This document shows positions 46,696-57,488 of a stretch of 64,000 nucleotides of DNA, one piece after another. Position 1 is the stretch's first letter. Every line of letters starts with the position of its first letter. Origin of the DNA: Aliiglaciecola lipolytica. GTDB lineage: Bacteria; Pseudomonadota; Gammaproteobacteria; Enterobacterales; Alteromonadaceae. The stretch is taken from the NCBI RefSeq assembly GCF_018860635.1, contig NZ_JAHKPT010000012.1, forward strand, positions 1 to 64,000, read 5' to 3'. The notes beneath the pieces are model-generated. The model made no database searches, was not told the DNA's origin, and saw only the letters and a program-made list of their open reading frames with translations. A program made the position numbers and the translations under genes.

Positions 46696-47349
46696 CTACT
46701 TAGAAAGTGTTTTAGCACCTTCAACCGCCGCTTTAGCAAGCTCAGTGATACGATCCCAATCACCCGCTTCAACCGCATCGTCTGGCACCAACCAAGAACC
46801 GCCAGCACACTGAACGTTTGGCAAAGCCAAGTAATCTAAATAATTATTCGGACCGATTCCACCTGTTGGACAAAACGTGATATCAGGGAAAGGACCGCCA
46901 ATAGATTTCAGCGCTTTTATACCACCTGAAGCTTCTGCAGGGAAAAACTTAAAGTGTGTGTAACCGATATCCAATCCAGTCATCAGCTCAGATATTGAAG
47001 CTATACCTGGGATTAGAGATATTGAACAACGTTTGCCTGCTTCCAATAAGCTGGTAGTCATCCCTGGGCTAATTGCAAAAATAGCGCCTGCTTCTTCAAC
47101 TTGCTTTAACTGCGCTTCGTTAGTCACTGTACCAGCACCAATAATGGCTTCAGGAACTTCAGTGGCGATTTTTTTGATCACATCAAGAGCGATTTCAGTG
47201 CGTAATGTCACTTCAAGTACTTTAATGCCGCCTTTTATTAAAGCTTTTGCAACAGGTACTGCATGTTCAATATTTTTGATAACTAATACAGGTACGACTG
47301 GCCCCTGACTAAAAATTTCTTGCGAACTCATTTTCCAATTAAATGACAT
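46696..47349 (-). CDS. eda: KDPG aldolase
   Basis: Cleaves 2-keto-3-deoxy-6-phosphogluconate to pyruvate and glyceraldehyde-3-phosphate, 217 residues. Glu46 in VLEVTLRT and the Schiff-base Lys of THFKFFPAE (about 134) are conserved. It is the last gene of the zwf operon, 5 nt after glk. Confidence 0.95.
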   Translation of the reverse strand: MSFNWKMSSQEIFSQGPVVPVLVIKNIEHAVPVAKALIKGGIKVLEVTLRTEIALDVIKKIATEVPEAIIGAGTVTNEAQLKQVEEAGAIFAISPGMTTSLLEAGKRCSISLIPGIASISELMTGLDIGYTHFKFFPAEASGGIKALKSIGGPFPDITFCPTGGIGPNNYLDYLALPNVQCAGGSWLVPDDAVEAGDWDRITELAKAAVEGAKTLSK

Positions 47350-47354
47350 ATTGC

Positions 47355-48308
47355 TTACTCCTTATGATTCTGTTGTAAATAGGCAGCTGCGCCCAGTAAA
47401 CCATGATCAGGTTCTGTAATGATGTAGGTTGGGATGTTAGAGACATAATGTCTAAATCGTCCCTTGTCTTCAAAACGAGCACGAAACTTACTACTTTTAA
47501 TAAAGTCAACAAAACGTGAAGCAATACCACCACCGATATATACGCCGCCATAGGTTGCTAAATTAAGCGCTAAGTTACCTGCAAAACTACCCATAATTTT
47601 GCAAAACTGCTGCAATGTTTCTACGCAGATTTCACATTCTTCAGATAGCGCTTTTTCAGTAATTTGGGCTGGATCAGCAAAAATAGCTGCTTGCTGATGT
47701 TTCTCTGCCAACCCTTCATAGATATGTACGATGCCACGGCCTGATAAAACCTCTTCAGCAGACACATGCCCTAATTTCTTTTTAAGGTAGCGCCAAATAG
47801 CGAATTCATTCTCGTCATTTGCGGCAAAATCAACATGTCCGCCTTCGCCATCTAGAGCTTTCCAACCTTTATCCGTAAAAGTGAGGTGTTCTACACCTAA
47901 ACCCGTACCTGGTCCAAAAACAGCAATATTGGCATTCAATTTTGGCGCACCAGCGCCAATTTGAACTTTTTGATCATCCTTTAACACTGGCAATGAATGC
48001 GCCACAGAAGTGAAGTCATTAATAACCCCCAGCCAATCCAAAGATAAACCTTTGGTTAGCTGGTCAATGGAAAACTCCCATGTGTGATTGGTCATTTTTA
48101 CCCAATCACCGATTACCGGGCACGCTATTGCGATACACCCAAAACTAAACTTAACCTCTGGAAATTCGCTAAAGTAATGTTTAATCGCATCTTCAATCGT
48201 AGGAAAATCAACACATAAATATTTTTTGATATTGATTAAGTTATGTCCTTCAACTTGGCAAATACGAATATTTGTCCCACCGACATCGGCTACGAATTTA
48301 GAGGTCAT
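47355..48308 (-). CDS. glk: Glucokinase
   Basis: Phosphorylates glucose with ATP, 317 residues from ATG 48308; a longer frame upstream runs into edd. ROK/Glk-type signatures: [12 protein letters not shown] at the N-terminus, PGTGLGVE, and GEGGHVDFA. It overlaps the edd stop by 11 bp, so the genes are coupled. Confidence 0.93.
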   Translation of the reverse strand: MTSKFVADVGGTNIRICQVEGHNLINIKKYLCVDFPTIEDAIKHYFSEFPEVKFSFGCIAIACPVIGDWVKMTNHTWEFSIDQLTKGLSLDWLGVINDFTSVAHSLPVLKDDQKVQIGAGAPKLNANIAVFGPGTGLGVEHLTFTDKGWKALDGEGGHVDFAANDENEFAIWRYLKKKLGHVSAEEVLSGRGIVHIYEGLAEKHQQAAIFADPAQITEKALSEECEICVETLQQFCKIMGSFAGNLALNLATYGGVYIGGGIASRFVDFIKSSKFRARFEDKGRFRHYVSNIPTYIITEPDHGLLGAAAYLQQNHKE

Positions 48309-50133
48309 GTTGATTACCTGATCCAGCAAATAGAGAACATGCGCCCTGCTCTGCACCCGTTAGAGAGTTGCGCATAGAAGCAAACATTTCACGGCCCATA
48401 CCAATTTGGTGTTTGTCAGTTTGTGCCACTTTAGTTTTTCGTTTCGCCAATTCTTCAGTGCTAACCAATAAACACATCTCACCGGTTTCAGTGTTGAGCT
48501 CGATTAAATCGCCACTTTCGACTTTGGCTAACAAACCACCGTGATAGGCTTCAGGGGTCACATGGATAGCAGCTGGTACTTTTCCAGATGCACCAGACAT
48601 ACGACCATCGGTGATTAAAGCAACTTTAAAGCCTTTGTCCTGCAACACACCAAGAGGCGGCGTTAAACTATGCAGTTCAGGCATACCAATCGCTGCCGGA
48701 CCTTGGAAACGAACGACAACAATACAATCTTTATCTAAATCACCGGCCTTGAAGGCATCGGCCAATTCGAACTGATCTTCAAATACCACTGCCGGAGCTT
48801 TAATTTTGCAATGAGGTTCACGTAATGCCGAAGTTTTCATCACCGCACGGCCCAAATTGCCATGCAAAACAGATAAACCGCCATCGGGTTTAAATGGTTT
48901 AGCAACAGATGAGATCACTTCAGGATCAAATGACTCAGCCGGACCATCTTGCCAAGTCAACTCGCCATCTTTCAATGTAGGTTCTTTGGTATATTGTTCT
49001 AACCCTTCGCCACAAATGGTTTTCACATCGTTATGCAATAAACCGGCGCTTAGCAATTCTTTAAACAAAACTGCCATACCGCCAGCGGCAGTAAAGTGGT
49101 TAATATCAGCAGAACCGTTCGGATAAATCCGTGTTAACAAAGGTACTGCATTGGAAATGTCAGAAAAGTCATCCCAATTTATCTCATAACCCGCAGAGCG
49201 TGCGACTGCAACTAAATGCATGGTGTGGTTAGTTGAGCCACCTGTTGCAAGTAATGCGACTAAGCCATTGACTAATGCTTTGGCATCCACAATATGACCA
49301 ATAGGCGTATAATTATCACCTAAATCGGTTAATCGAGTCACTTGACGGGCAGCGGCTTTAGTTAATTCATCCCGTAAATCCGTACCTGGATTAACAAAAG
49401 AAGAGCCTGGCAAATGCAGTCCCATCACCTCAACCACTAATTGGTTACTGTTAGCGGTACCATAAAAGGTACACGTACCCGCTGAGTGATAACTTTTCGA
49501 TTCTGATTCAAGTAACTCTTTGCGGCCTACTTTACCTTGAGCGAACATTTGGCGTACGCGCGCTTTTTCTTTATTAGGTAAACCAGAAGGCATTGGACCC
49601 GCAGGTACAAAAACTGTTGGTAAATGTCCAAAACTCAAAGCGCCCATTAATAATCCTGGGACGATTTTGTCACAAATGCCCAGCATCAATGCGCCATCGA
49701 ACATATTATGCGACAGCCCTACTGCGGTAGAAAGAGCAATGACATCACGACTCATCAAGCTCAGATCCATGCCAGGATTACCTTGAGTAACCCCATCACA
49801 CATAGCCGGAACACCACCGGCAAACTGGGCAACACTACCGATATCACGAATAGCATCTTTTAGTATTTGCGGATAAGCTTCATAAGGTTGGTGTGCAGAA
49901 AGCATGTCATTGTATGACGATACAATGGCAATATTTGATTTAGTTAAGCTAGTTAAATCAGCTTTATCTTCTGTATTACAGGCAGCAAAACCATGGGCTA
50001 AGTTGCCACAAGATAAAACACCACGATGTGGCCCTTGCAAGCGTGCGCTTTCAATTTTGTCTAGATAATTTTGTCTGGATTGTCGACTTCGTTCGATAAT
50101 CCGCTCGGTTACTTCTTGAATCACAGAATTCAT
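48298..50133 (-). CDS. edd: Phosphogluconate dehydratase
   Basis: Entner-Doudoroff dehydratase with a [4Fe-4S] cluster, 611 residues from ATG 50133. Conserved stretches include [39 protein letters not shown] and [12 protein letters not shown]. It forms 2-keto-3-deoxy-6-phosphogluconate for eda. It follows pgl by 8 nt. Confidence 0.96.
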   Translation of the reverse strand: MNSVIQEVTERIIERSRQSRQNYLDKIESARLQGPHRGVLSCGNLAHGFAACNTEDKADLTSLTKSNIAIVSSYNDMLSAHQPYEAYPQILKDAIRDIGSVAQFAGGVPAMCDGVTQGNPGMDLSLMSRDVIALSTAVGLSHNMFDGALMLGICDKIVPGLLMGALSFGHLPTVFVPAGPMPSGLPNKEKARVRQMFAQGKVGRKELLESESKSYHSAGTCTFYGTANSNQLVVEVMGLHLPGSSFVNPGTDLRDELTKAAARQVTRLTDLGDNYTPIGHIVDAKALVNGLVALLATGGSTNHTMHLVAVARSAGYEINWDDFSDISNAVPLLTRIYPNGSADINHFTAAGGMAVLFKELLSAGLLHNDVKTICGEGLEQYTKEPTLKDGELTWQDGPAESFDPEVISSVAKPFKPDGGLSVLHGNLGRAVMKTSALREPHCKIKAPAVVFEDQFELADAFKAGDLDKDCIVVVRFQGPAAIGMPELHSLTPPLGVLQDKGFKVALITDGRMSGASGKVPAAIHVTPEAYHGGLLAKVESGDLIELNTETGEMCLLVSTEELAKRKTKVAQTDKHQIGMGREMFASMRNSLTGAEQGACSLFAGSGNQHDL

Positions 50134-50141
50134 ATGTTCTC

Positions 50142-50834
50142 CTAAGCAGCCCAAATAAGTTTTACATCGGTATTATTAAAGACGGCTCGAATAGGCATTT
50201 CCAAGGCGTCATCACTTTGCTGAGCAATGTCGATAATACGTTTTTTAGATTCACCCACTAAATGTAAAAAGATATTTTCACTGTTGAGTATACTTTTTAA
50301 TGTTAGTGACATTCTTTGATTTGGCGCAGTGGTAGGAGTAACCGCAATATAATCGCTATCTAAATTGGTATTTAAGCCTTGTTCCAATTGTTCAGAACAG
50401 GGAAACAATGAAGCGGTGTGACCATCTTCACCCATGCCAAGAATTAACGCATCGAAAGGCGTTTTTATCTTGCTTAAATTCGTATTCAAAGAAGACACGG
50501 CATCACAGGCATCGGCCTCTGATGTTTTTAATCCAAAAAAATTCGCCACTGCGGCTTTATTGATCAATAGTTCACGCTTCACCATTGCAGCATTGCTCGC
50601 CGGATCGCTTTCGTCCACCCAGCGTTCATCAACTAAGGTTACGTCTACCTTTTCCCATTCTAAGTCTTGCTTAGAAAGCTGATTAAACATCGCAGCCGGA
50701 GTACGTCCACCTGAAACGGCTAAACTAGCTCGACCGTTTTTTGCTATTCCTTGTTTCAAGATATCTGCGATTTGACTTGAAAAATCTTGATTCAAAAGCT
50801 CAACTGAAGAATATTTAGTTTCAATTAGCGCCAT
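50142..50834 (-). CDS. pgl: 6-phosphogluconolactonase
   Basis: Hydrolyses 6-phosphogluconolactone, 230 residues from ATG 50834. The SolA/DevB-type motifs [30 protein letters not shown] and [14 protein letters not shown] are present. It starts 1 nt before the zwf stop, so it is coupled to zwf. Confidence 0.94.
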   Translation of the reverse strand: MALIETKYSSVELLNQDFSSQIADILKQGIAKNGRASLAVSGGRTPAAMFNQLSKQDLEWEKVDVTLVDERWVDESDPASNAAMVKRELLINKAAVANFFGLKTSEADACDAVSSLNTNLSKIKTPFDALILGMGEDGHTASLFPCSEQLEQGLNTNLDSDYIAVTPTTAPNQRMSLTLKSILNSENIFLHLVGESKKRIIDIAQQSDDALEMPIRAVFNNTDVKLIWAA

Positions 50835-50835
50835 A

Positions 50836-52329
50836 TTACTTTTTCTTCCCAATTCGCGATTCATACCATGCACGATTATCTCGAGCTAGCAGCGCTATTG
50901 ATGCTACTGGACCCCAAGTACCAGCCTGATAAGGTTCTGGTAAATCATTGTTGGCACCCCAAGCGCGGAATATTCCGTCAACCCAAGTCCAAGCTTGTTC
51001 AACTTCATCACGACGCACGAACAATGCCTGATTACCGATCATCACTTCTAACAGTAATTTTTCGTAAGCATCGGCAATACGGTCATCTTTGAACTCTTCA
51101 GAAAAACTTAGGTTCAAGCGCGATTTTTGCAAGTCCATGGAACCACTACTAGTTAGCCCAGGTACTTTGTTCATTACGGTAATTTCAACACCTTCATCAG
51201 GTTGCAGACGAATGGTTAATTTATTAGGTGGTAATTGCGCAAAACTTTCCCCAAATAAATTGTGAGGTTGGCGTTTAAAGTAAATAACGACTTCACTGGT
51301 TTTGCTTGGCAAACGTTTACCAGTACGCAGGTAAAATGGAACCCCTGCCCAACGCCAGTTATCTAGATGAACTTTGAGTGATACAAAGGTTTCTGTCTCA
51401 GACTTGGTATTAGCGCCTTCTTCATCCAAATAGCCAGGTACTTCTTTGCCTTTTACAAAACCACCTACATACTGACCACGTACAGTATCTGTTTGTACAT
51501 TGGCAGCGGTAATAGGTCTAAGCGCTTTCAACACTTTTAACTTTTCGTCACGAATACTGTCTGCATCTAAAACTGCGGGCGGTTCCATGGCAATCAACGT
51601 TAGGATTTGCAACAAGTGGTTTTGCACCATATCGCGCATTTGACCAGCTTCATCAAAATATCCCCAACGGCCTTCAATCCCAACTGATTCAGCCACAGAA
51701 ATTTGCACATGGTCGATACAGTTATGATCCCAATTGGTTGCAAAAATTGAATTGGCAAAGCGTAATGAAACAAGGTTTAAAACAGTTTCTTTACCTAAAT
51801 AGTGATCAATTCGATAAATTTGTTTTTCGTCGAAGAACTCAGCAACTTGATCGTTGATGACTTTTGACGACTTCAAATCATGACCAAGTGGTTTTTCAAG
51901 TACAACACGTACACTCGAATCGATAACACCTGCATTGTGCAAGCCTTTACAAATGTCACCAAAGATAGAAGGTGGCGTTGCTAAGTAGCAAACCATAGTC
52001 CGCGATCTATCTACATGCTGTTTAAACGATGGGTAACTATTTATGTCTTTCATGTCGACACAAACATAATCTAATTTTTCTGAAAAACGATTCCAAGTAT
52101 CTTCACATAGGGCTTCGCCACTAAATTCAACGATACTATCTTTAACATCCTCAACATATTCTTCGTTGCTGATATCTTGACGAGCCGCACCGATGATACG
52201 TGAATCGGCGTGGACTAAATTTGCTTTTTCTAACTGATATAAAGCCGGCAATAATTTACGGCGGGCCAGATCCCCTTTAGTACCAAAAAGGACAAAGTCG
52301 CACGGTTCAATAGAATTTTCCAACACCAT
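50836..52329 (-). CDS. zwf: Glucose-6-phosphate 1-dehydrogenase
   Basis: First enzyme of the pentose phosphate and Entner-Doudoroff routes, 497 residues. FGTKGDLARRKLLP is the NADP-binding loop, RIDHYLGKE the substrate-binding signature and VLEKPLGHDL is also conserved. It is the first gene of the zwf-pgl-edd-glk-eda operon, and lies opposite hexR, with a palindromic regulatory region between them. Confidence 0.97.
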   Translation of the reverse strand: MVLENSIEPCDFVLFGTKGDLARRKLLPALYQLEKANLVHADSRIIGAARQDISNEEYVEDVKDSIVEFSGEALCEDTWNRFSEKLDYVCVDMKDINSYPSFKQHVDRSRTMVCYLATPPSIFGDICKGLHNAGVIDSSVRVVLEKPLGHDLKSSKVINDQVAEFFDEKQIYRIDHYLGKETVLNLVSLRFANSIFATNWDHNCIDHVQISVAESVGIEGRWGYFDEAGQMRDMVQNHLLQILTLIAMEPPAVLDADSIRDEKLKVLKALRPITAANVQTDTVRGQYVGGFVKGKEVPGYLDEEGANTKSETETFVSLKVHLDNWRWAGVPFYLRTGKRLPSKTSEVVIYFKRQPHNLFGESFAQLPPNKLTIRLQPDEGVEITVMNKVPGLTSSGSMDLQKSRLNLSFSEEFKDDRIADAYEKLLLEVMIGNQALFVRRDEVEQAWTWVDGIFRAWGANNDLPEPYQAGTWGPVASIALLARDNRAWYESRIGKKK

Positions 52330-52616
52330 TTTAATGACCTATATATAGAAGAATGAACACTAATAAAATGTAATTACAACAAATGAATTACGTTTTATTA
52401 TGACAATTGAGCTAAAATTTAACATTATATGTTGTAATATTACAACATATTACGTCTCTTGTTTAATTACAAATAATATGGTTATTTTAACAAAACTTAT
52501 AAAAAATGCTGGCTAATTTGGTAAAAACTTACAACAATTACTGTAACAAACCGACAAAAGTAGTGTTAAATGTCGTTTAAACTAAGTCGCAACAAAACAA
52601 TAAGATTTATGCACCG
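52330..52616. promoter_or_regulatory. zwf-hexR divergent regulatory region
   Basis: About 290 bp of AT-rich DNA with promoters for both directions. It contains a 24-bp perfect palindrome (52427-52450) and a TGTAATTACA decamer at 52369-52378, both related to HexR operator halves. Confidence 0.7.
52427..52450. promoter_or_regulatory. 24-bp perfect palindrome, probable HexR-type operator
   Basis: ATATGTTGTAAT / ATTACAACATAT with no spacer. It contains the HexR-like halves TGTAAT and ATTACA, but joined directly instead of separated by 3 bp as in the pyk site. Its position between zwf and hexR supports control of zwf and hexR autoregulation. Confidence 0.6.
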
Positions 52617-53468
52617 ATGAATATTCTTGAAAAAATAACACAAAATAAATCCGTTTTTAGTAAATCTGAAAGAAAAGTAGCGGATATAATTTTAGATAAT
52701 CCTCAAACAGCAATACATTCAAGTATAGCTACACTTGCTAAAATGTCAGATGTCAGCGAACCAACCGTTAATCGGTTTTGTCGTCGCCTAGACACTAAGG
52801 GATTTCCAGATTTCAAACTGCATCTTGCCCAAAGTCTTGCCAACGGAACGCCCTATGTCAATCGACATGTCGAGGAAAATGACGGGCCTGAGGAATATAC
52901 TAAAAAAATATTCGAATCAACCATGGCGTCATTAGAAGTTGCAAGGCAATCAGTCGATATCAATACAATCAATCGTGCCGTTGATTTGCTTACTCAAGCT
53001 CAAAAAATATCGTTTTTTGGTTTAGGGGCAAGTGCTTCTGTTGCCCACGATGCCCTTAATAAATTTTTTAGATTCAACGTTCCCGTTGTCTATTTTGAAG
53101 ATATTTTGATGCAACGTATGAGTTGCATGAACAGCACTGAAGATGACGTCGTCGTATTGATCTCACACACTGGCAGAACAAAAAGCCTAGTGGAGATCGC
53201 ACATATTGCCAGAGCAAACGATGCAACTGTAGTTGGGATAACATCTAAAAATAGCCCGTTAGCCAAAGAGTGTAATTTAGTTTTATCACTCGAGGTGCCT
53301 GAAGATACTGACATGTACATGCCAATGGCATCCAGAATCGCGCAATTAATTCTAATTGATATTCTCGCTACCGGCTTTACTTTAAGACGCGGTGGTAAGT
53401 TTAGAGAAAACCTAAAACGTGTAAAAGATACACTCAGAGGGTCTAGATTTGAAAAGCGAGACGAGTAG
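52617..53468 (+). CDS. hexR: HexR/RpiR family transcriptional regulator
   Basis: Regulator of 283 residues with an N-terminal helix-turn-helix of the RpiR type (SEPTVNRFCRRLDTKGFPDFK, about residues 44-66) and a C-terminal SIS domain (FFGLGASASVAHDA and SHTGRTKSLVEIA) that binds KDPG in characterised HexR. It controls central carbon metabolism in gammaproteobacteria. It is divergent from zwf and upstream of pyk. Confidence 0.93.
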   Translation: MNILEKITQNKSVFSKSERKVADIILDNPQTAIHSSIATLAKMSDVSEPTVNRFCRRLDTKGFPDFKLHLAQSLANGTPYVNRHVEENDGPEEYTKKIFESTMASLEVARQSVDINTINRAVDLLTQAQKISFFGLGASASVAHDALNKFFRFNVPVVYFEDILMQRMSCMNSTEDDVVVLISHTGRTKSLVEIAHIARANDATVVGITSKNSPLAKECNLVLSLEVPEDTDMYMPMASRIAQLILIDILATGFTLRRGGKFRENLKRVKDTLRGSRFEKRDE

Positions 53469-53545
53469 CTTACAGTGACTGTCATTTAATATTCATCAAA
53501 GTATTTACTTAAATTAATTCACATTTACGCAACTTTGCACTACTA

Positions 53546-53566
53546 TTTTGTAATAAAATTACAAAA
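53546..53566. promoter_or_regulatory. HexR-type operator upstream of pyk
   Basis: Perfect 9-bp arms TTTTGTAAT and ATTACAAAA around AAA, matching the HexR consensus TGTAAT-N3-ATTACA. It lies about 100 bp before pyk. Confidence 0.8.
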
Positions 53567-53668
53567 ACCTGAGTTTGCTGTCAGATTATTTGCCGAAAAA
53601 GCACAAATCGGCTTTTTATTCGCCAATTCAGGTTATTTTTTAACAAACCAAGTCGGACACTAAACTCT

Positions 53669-55105
53669 ATGTTAAGACGTACTAAAATTCTCGCTACTCT
53701 TGGACCCGCAACAGACACCCCTGAAATGATAGAAGGTATTATCAAGGCAGGCGCAAATGTCGTGCGTATGAATTTCTCTCACGGAACTGCAGAAGACCAT
53801 ATTAATAGAGCCAAAATTGTAAGAGATGTGGCCAAAAAATTGGGGAAATACATTGCTATCCTTGGTGATCTTCAAGGTCCAAAAATTCGAGTGTCTCGGT
53901 TCAAAGATGGTCCAATTAAATTAAACATCGGTGATGAATTCATTCTTGACGCTGAAATGGGCAAAGAAGATGGCGACCAAAAATCTGTAGGAATTGACTA
54001 CAAAGCCCTACCAGATGATGTGCACCCTGATGATTTGTTGTTATTAGACGATGGCAGAATTCAACTGCTAGTTGAAAAAGTAGTAGGTAGAAAAGTATTC
54101 ACCAAAGTAACTGTAGGTGGAAAGCTGTCTAACAATAAAGGCATCAACCGTCTCGGCGGCGGGTTATCTGCAGAAGCGTTAACAGAGAAAGACAAACAAG
54201 ACATTAAAACGGCCGCACAAATGGACGTTGATTATCTTGCCGTGTCGTTTCCTAGATGTGGAGCTGATTTAGATTATGCTCGTAAACTTGCGGTAGAAGC
54301 AGGTTGTAGAGCGCTTATTTGCGCCAAAGTCGAAAGAGCTGAGACAGTCGCCAGTGATGAAGCAATAGATGACATTATCCAAGCATCAGATGCGGTAATG
54401 GTTGCCCGTGGTGATTTAGGTGTTGAAATTGGTGATGCAGAGTTAGTTGGTGTACAGAAAAAATTGATTTCCCGCTCCAGACAAATGAACAAGGTAGTGA
54501 TCACTGCTACGCAAATGATGGAGTCGATGATCAGCAGCCCTATGCCAACTCGAGCCGAAGTAATGGACGTGGCAAATGCGGTATTAGATGGCACAGATGC
54601 AGTGATGCTTTCTGCCGAAACCGCAGCCGGTGAATTCCCCATTGAAACCGTTGCAGCTATGGCGCGAGTATGTGAAGGTGCAGAAACTCACCCAAGCGTT
54701 AAAATATCTAAACACCGCGTCGATGAAAAATTCACATCAGTGAGTGAGACTGTTGCGCTTTCAGCAGTGTATGCAGCCAACCACTTGGCGAGCATCAAAG
54801 CTTTGATAGCGTTAACCGAAAGTGGTAACACATCTAAAATCATGTCTCGCATTACTACTTCGTTGCCTATCTATGCCTTATCAAGACACGAATCAACGTT
54901 AAATACTATGGCCCTGTTCAGAGGCGTCAAACAGGTTTATTTCGATTCTCGAGGCAGTGAGCCGGGTAAATTGAAACAAGACGTTATTGATGTTTTAAAA
55001 AGCAAAGGTATCGTTGAAAGTGGTGATTGTTTTGTTATGACTTATGGTGATGAAATGGAAACCATAGGCTCTACTAACGCATTTAAGATTGTTACTGTTC
55101 CTTAA
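53669..55105 (+). CDS. pyk: Pyruvate kinase
   Basis: Converts phosphoenolpyruvate to pyruvate, 478 residues, PykA-like. Signatures include [50 protein letters not shown] and [10 protein letters not shown] HexR-type operator precedes it, so it is probably co-regulated with the zwf operon. Confidence 0.96.
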   Translation: MLRRTKILATLGPATDTPEMIEGIIKAGANVVRMNFSHGTAEDHINRAKIVRDVAKKLGKYIAILGDLQGPKIRVSRFKDGPIKLNIGDEFILDAEMGKEDGDQKSVGIDYKALPDDVHPDDLLLLDDGRIQLLVEKVVGRKVFTKVTVGGKLSNNKGINRLGGGLSAEALTEKDKQDIKTAAQMDVDYLAVSFPRCGADLDYARKLAVEAGCRALICAKVERAETVASDEAIDDIIQASDAVMVARGDLGVEIGDAELVGVQKKLISRSRQMNKVVITATQMMESMISSPMPTRAEVMDVANAVLDGTDAVMLSAETAAGEFPIETVAAMARVCEGAETHPSVKISKHRVDEKFTSVSETVALSAVYAANHLASIKALIALTESGNTSKIMSRITTSLPIYALSRHESTLNTMALFRGVKQVYFDSRGSEPGKLKQDVIDVLKSKGIVESGDCFVMTYGDEMETIGSTNAFKIVTVP

Positions 55106-55136
55106 ATAAAGTTTCAATTTCAGTTTTAATTTAATG

Positions 55137-55171
55137 AGCACCATTGCTAGCCTTAGCAATGGTGCTTTTTT
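55137..55171 (+). terminator. Rho-independent terminator after pyk
   Basis: Perfect 13-bp stem AGCACCATTGCTA / TAGCAATGGTGCT with a GCCT loop and a T6 tail. Confidence 0.93.
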
Positions 55172-55362
55172 AATTCCTAAATCTGCCCTTCCCCAATCTT
55201 TTGTTTCTGCTTTTTCTAGCCGCAAGGCTTTTTCAATCAGCCCTTATTTAAATCAACTATTCTCCATATCAATAGTCGCTAATAAATCTTATCAACTCTT
55301 AATTTGTATCTATTTTGTTTACTATCATGCTTCCTATAATTAGAAAATGATTAGTAGCTATT

Positions 55363-56535
55363 ATGATGTCGAAACCAACTTATGATGTGATTGTATATGG
55401 CGCAACAGGTTTTACCGGTCAACTCGTTGCAGAATATTTAGCAAAAACTTACCCAAGCAAACAAGATCTAAACTGGGCTATCGCGGGCAGAAACCTCAAC
55501 AAACTAAACGAAATAAAATCGAACTTAAACCTAAGTTCCGATGTAGATTGCATAATCGCTGATTCAAACGACGTAGACAGCCTGAAATCTCTTGTACAAA
55601 GCACCAAAGTAGTGTTGACGACTGTCGGCCCATATCAGTTATATGGCAATGATTTAGTCGCATTGTGTGCACAAACTGGTACCGACTATGTGGATCTATG
55701 TGGTGAGCCTACATGGATGCATGACATGATAGCCGCACACCAAGATAGCGCGGAAAAAAGTGGCGCTAGAATCGTATTTTCATGCGGTTTCGATTCAATC
55801 CCCTTTGACTTGGGTGTGTATTTTCTTCAGCAAAAAGCAAAAGAAAAATTCTCACATACCTTTAGCCGAGTTAAAGGTCGCGTAAGAGGTATGAAAGGTA
55901 CGTTTTCTGGTGGCACTAAAGCCAGTCTACAAGCTACCATGGCGGCCGCGAGAAAAGATAAATCGGTAATGCAGGTATTATTAAATCCATTTGCACTAAC
56001 GCCGACGTTTAACGGCCCTGAACAGCCTTTGGGTAATAAACCTATATATGAAGAAGAGTTTAATAGTTGGTCTGCTCCTTTTATTATGGCGGCAATCAAT
56101 ACTCGGAATATACATCGTTCAAATTATTTATTATCCCATCAGTATGGCGAGGATTTTGTATACGACGAAATGATGTTTACCGGCCCTGGTGAAAAAGGCA
56201 AAGCAATTGCAGACCACGTTGCTGCAGACAAAAGCATGGCCAGTGACGAGGGACCAAAACCTGGTGAAGGGCCAAGTAAAGAGGAACGTGAAGCAGGCTT
56301 TTTTGATGTTATTTTCTCAGCTCAAGAAAACCAAAATCAGTTAACTGTTTCAGTAAAAGGCAACATGGACCCGGGCTATGGCACAACCTCTAAAATGATT
56401 TCGGAGTCTGCCGTTTGCCTTGCTAAGGATGAGCTAACGGTGAAAGGTGGTATTTGGACTACGGCGCCAGCAATGGGAGATAAATTGATCAGCCGATTAA
56501 TTGACAAAGCAGGCATGACATTTAATGTCGAATAA
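55363..56535 (+). CDS. Saccharopine dehydrogenase-like / trans-acting enoyl reductase family
   Basis: A 390-residue protein with an N-terminal NADP-binding Rossmann motif (VYGATGFTGQLVAEYLA, about 12-28) and the C-terminal domain of the saccharopine dehydrogenase-like / trans-acting enoyl reductase (TAER) group. In mycobacteria relatives act on lipid intermediates; here the substrate is unknown. It stands alone, with its own promoter region after the pyk terminator. Confidence 0.83.
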   Translation: MMSKPTYDVIVYGATGFTGQLVAEYLAKTYPSKQDLNWAIAGRNLNKLNEIKSNLNLSSDVDCIIADSNDVDSLKSLVQSTKVVLTTVGPYQLYGNDLVALCAQTGTDYVDLCGEPTWMHDMIAAHQDSAEKSGARIVFSCGFDSIPFDLGVYFLQQKAKEKFSHTFSRVKGRVRGMKGTFSGGTKASLQATMAAARKDKSVMQVLLNPFALTPTFNGPEQPLGNKPIYEEEFNSWSAPFIMAAINTRNIHRSNYLLSHQYGEDFVYDEMMFTGPGEKGKAIADHVAADKSMASDEGPKPGEGPSKEEREAGFFDVIFSAQENQNQLTVSVKGNMDPGYGTTSKMISESAVCLAKDELTVKGGIWTTAPAMGDKLISRLIDKAGMTFNVE

Positions 56536-56556
56536 ATAGCTTTTTATCTAGCCATC

Positions 56557-56636
56557 TAAAACGCCCCAAATCTAACGAGGCCTCAATAGTTGGACAATCC
56601 AATTACTGAGGGCCACCTCAAAATGGGGCGTTTTTT
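56557..56636. terminator. Nested hairpin terminator between convergent genes
   Basis: An outer stem AAAACGCCCCA / TGGGGCGTTTT (about 56558-56568 and 56624-56634) encloses a nearly perfect 14-bp inner stem CCTCAATAGTTGGA / TCCAATTACTGAGG. A T-tract follows on the plus strand and an A-tract precedes it, so it can stop transcription from both directions. The inner stem is far longer than needed for termination. Confidence 0.75.
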
Positions 56637-56679
56637 CTTTCAGTCGTTTAGCGCTTAGGCAAAATTATGGTCTGAGTAA

Positions 56680-57231
56680 CTAATTCCAAAACTCAAAATA
56701 ATCATTGCTGCTGCGCTGCGGGGCTGGCATCGCTTCTGTTGTAGGCGTACCTAAATAGAGAAAACCGACAATTTCATCTTTTTCTTCTAAGAAAAATGCA
56801 CATTTAACATCTTCATTTTGAGCGAATGTTCCTGTTCTCCATACACCGCCAAAACCTTGTGCTACCGCAGCCATTTGCATTGCATGGACGGCACACGAAG
56901 CGGAAGCAACTTGTTCAATCCATGGCACCTTCTCATGCTCTGAGTATTTGGCGATAGCGACAATAACCATAGGAGCTCGAAGCGGCATTTGTGGTGCCCG
57001 TTTAATCTGGTTTTCATCTAGATCTTCATTAATTGCCGCTTCTTCGAAAATCTCACCTAACTTAATTAGTCCCCTTCCCTGACAAACAACAAACTTCCAC
57101 GGTGTTAAACCGGCATGATCAGGCGCGCGCAATGCTGCCTGCATAATTATTTCAAGCTGCTGACCTTGAGGGGCTGGCCCTTTCAATCTTGGTTGAGAGC
57201 GTCTGTTTAACAATAATTCAATAGCTTGCAT
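56680..57231 (-). CDS. Nitroreductase family protein (YdjA-like)
   Basis: A 183-residue FMN-dependent oxidoreductase of the YdjA/TdsD type, with LLNRRSQPRLKGPAPQG near the N-terminus, ALRAPDHAGLTPWKFVV and GFGGVWRTG. It probably works as a dimer with FMN. The substrate is unknown in this family. It is divergent from sppA. Confidence 0.9.
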   Translation of the reverse strand: MQAIELLLNRRSQPRLKGPAPQGQQLEIIMQAALRAPDHAGLTPWKFVVCQGRGLIKLGEIFEEAAINEDLDENQIKRAPQMPLRAPMVIVAIAKYSEHEKVPWIEQVASASCAVHAMQMAAVAQGFGGVWRTGTFAQNEDVKCAFFLEEKDEIVGFLYLGTPTTEAMPAPQRSSNDYFEFWN

Positions 57232-57488
57232 ATTAACCCAGTGACTAAATCAGAATTGATATATTAGTATGCAAACTTCACTGTTTTACTGCAACTGCAA
57301 TCTGAATTTCCTTGTGAATTTAATTGTCGTTAAAGCTTTAGCGCCCGAGGTTTCGAATCTTTTGCCGTTTAATTGAGCACAATTACCACAAAAGTCATTT
57401 CATTCATAAAAAATTACATTTGTATTGTCGCTTAATTATTAAAATTCGTTAGGATAAGCAAATTGTACAATTTCAGGTGAATTTCTAT

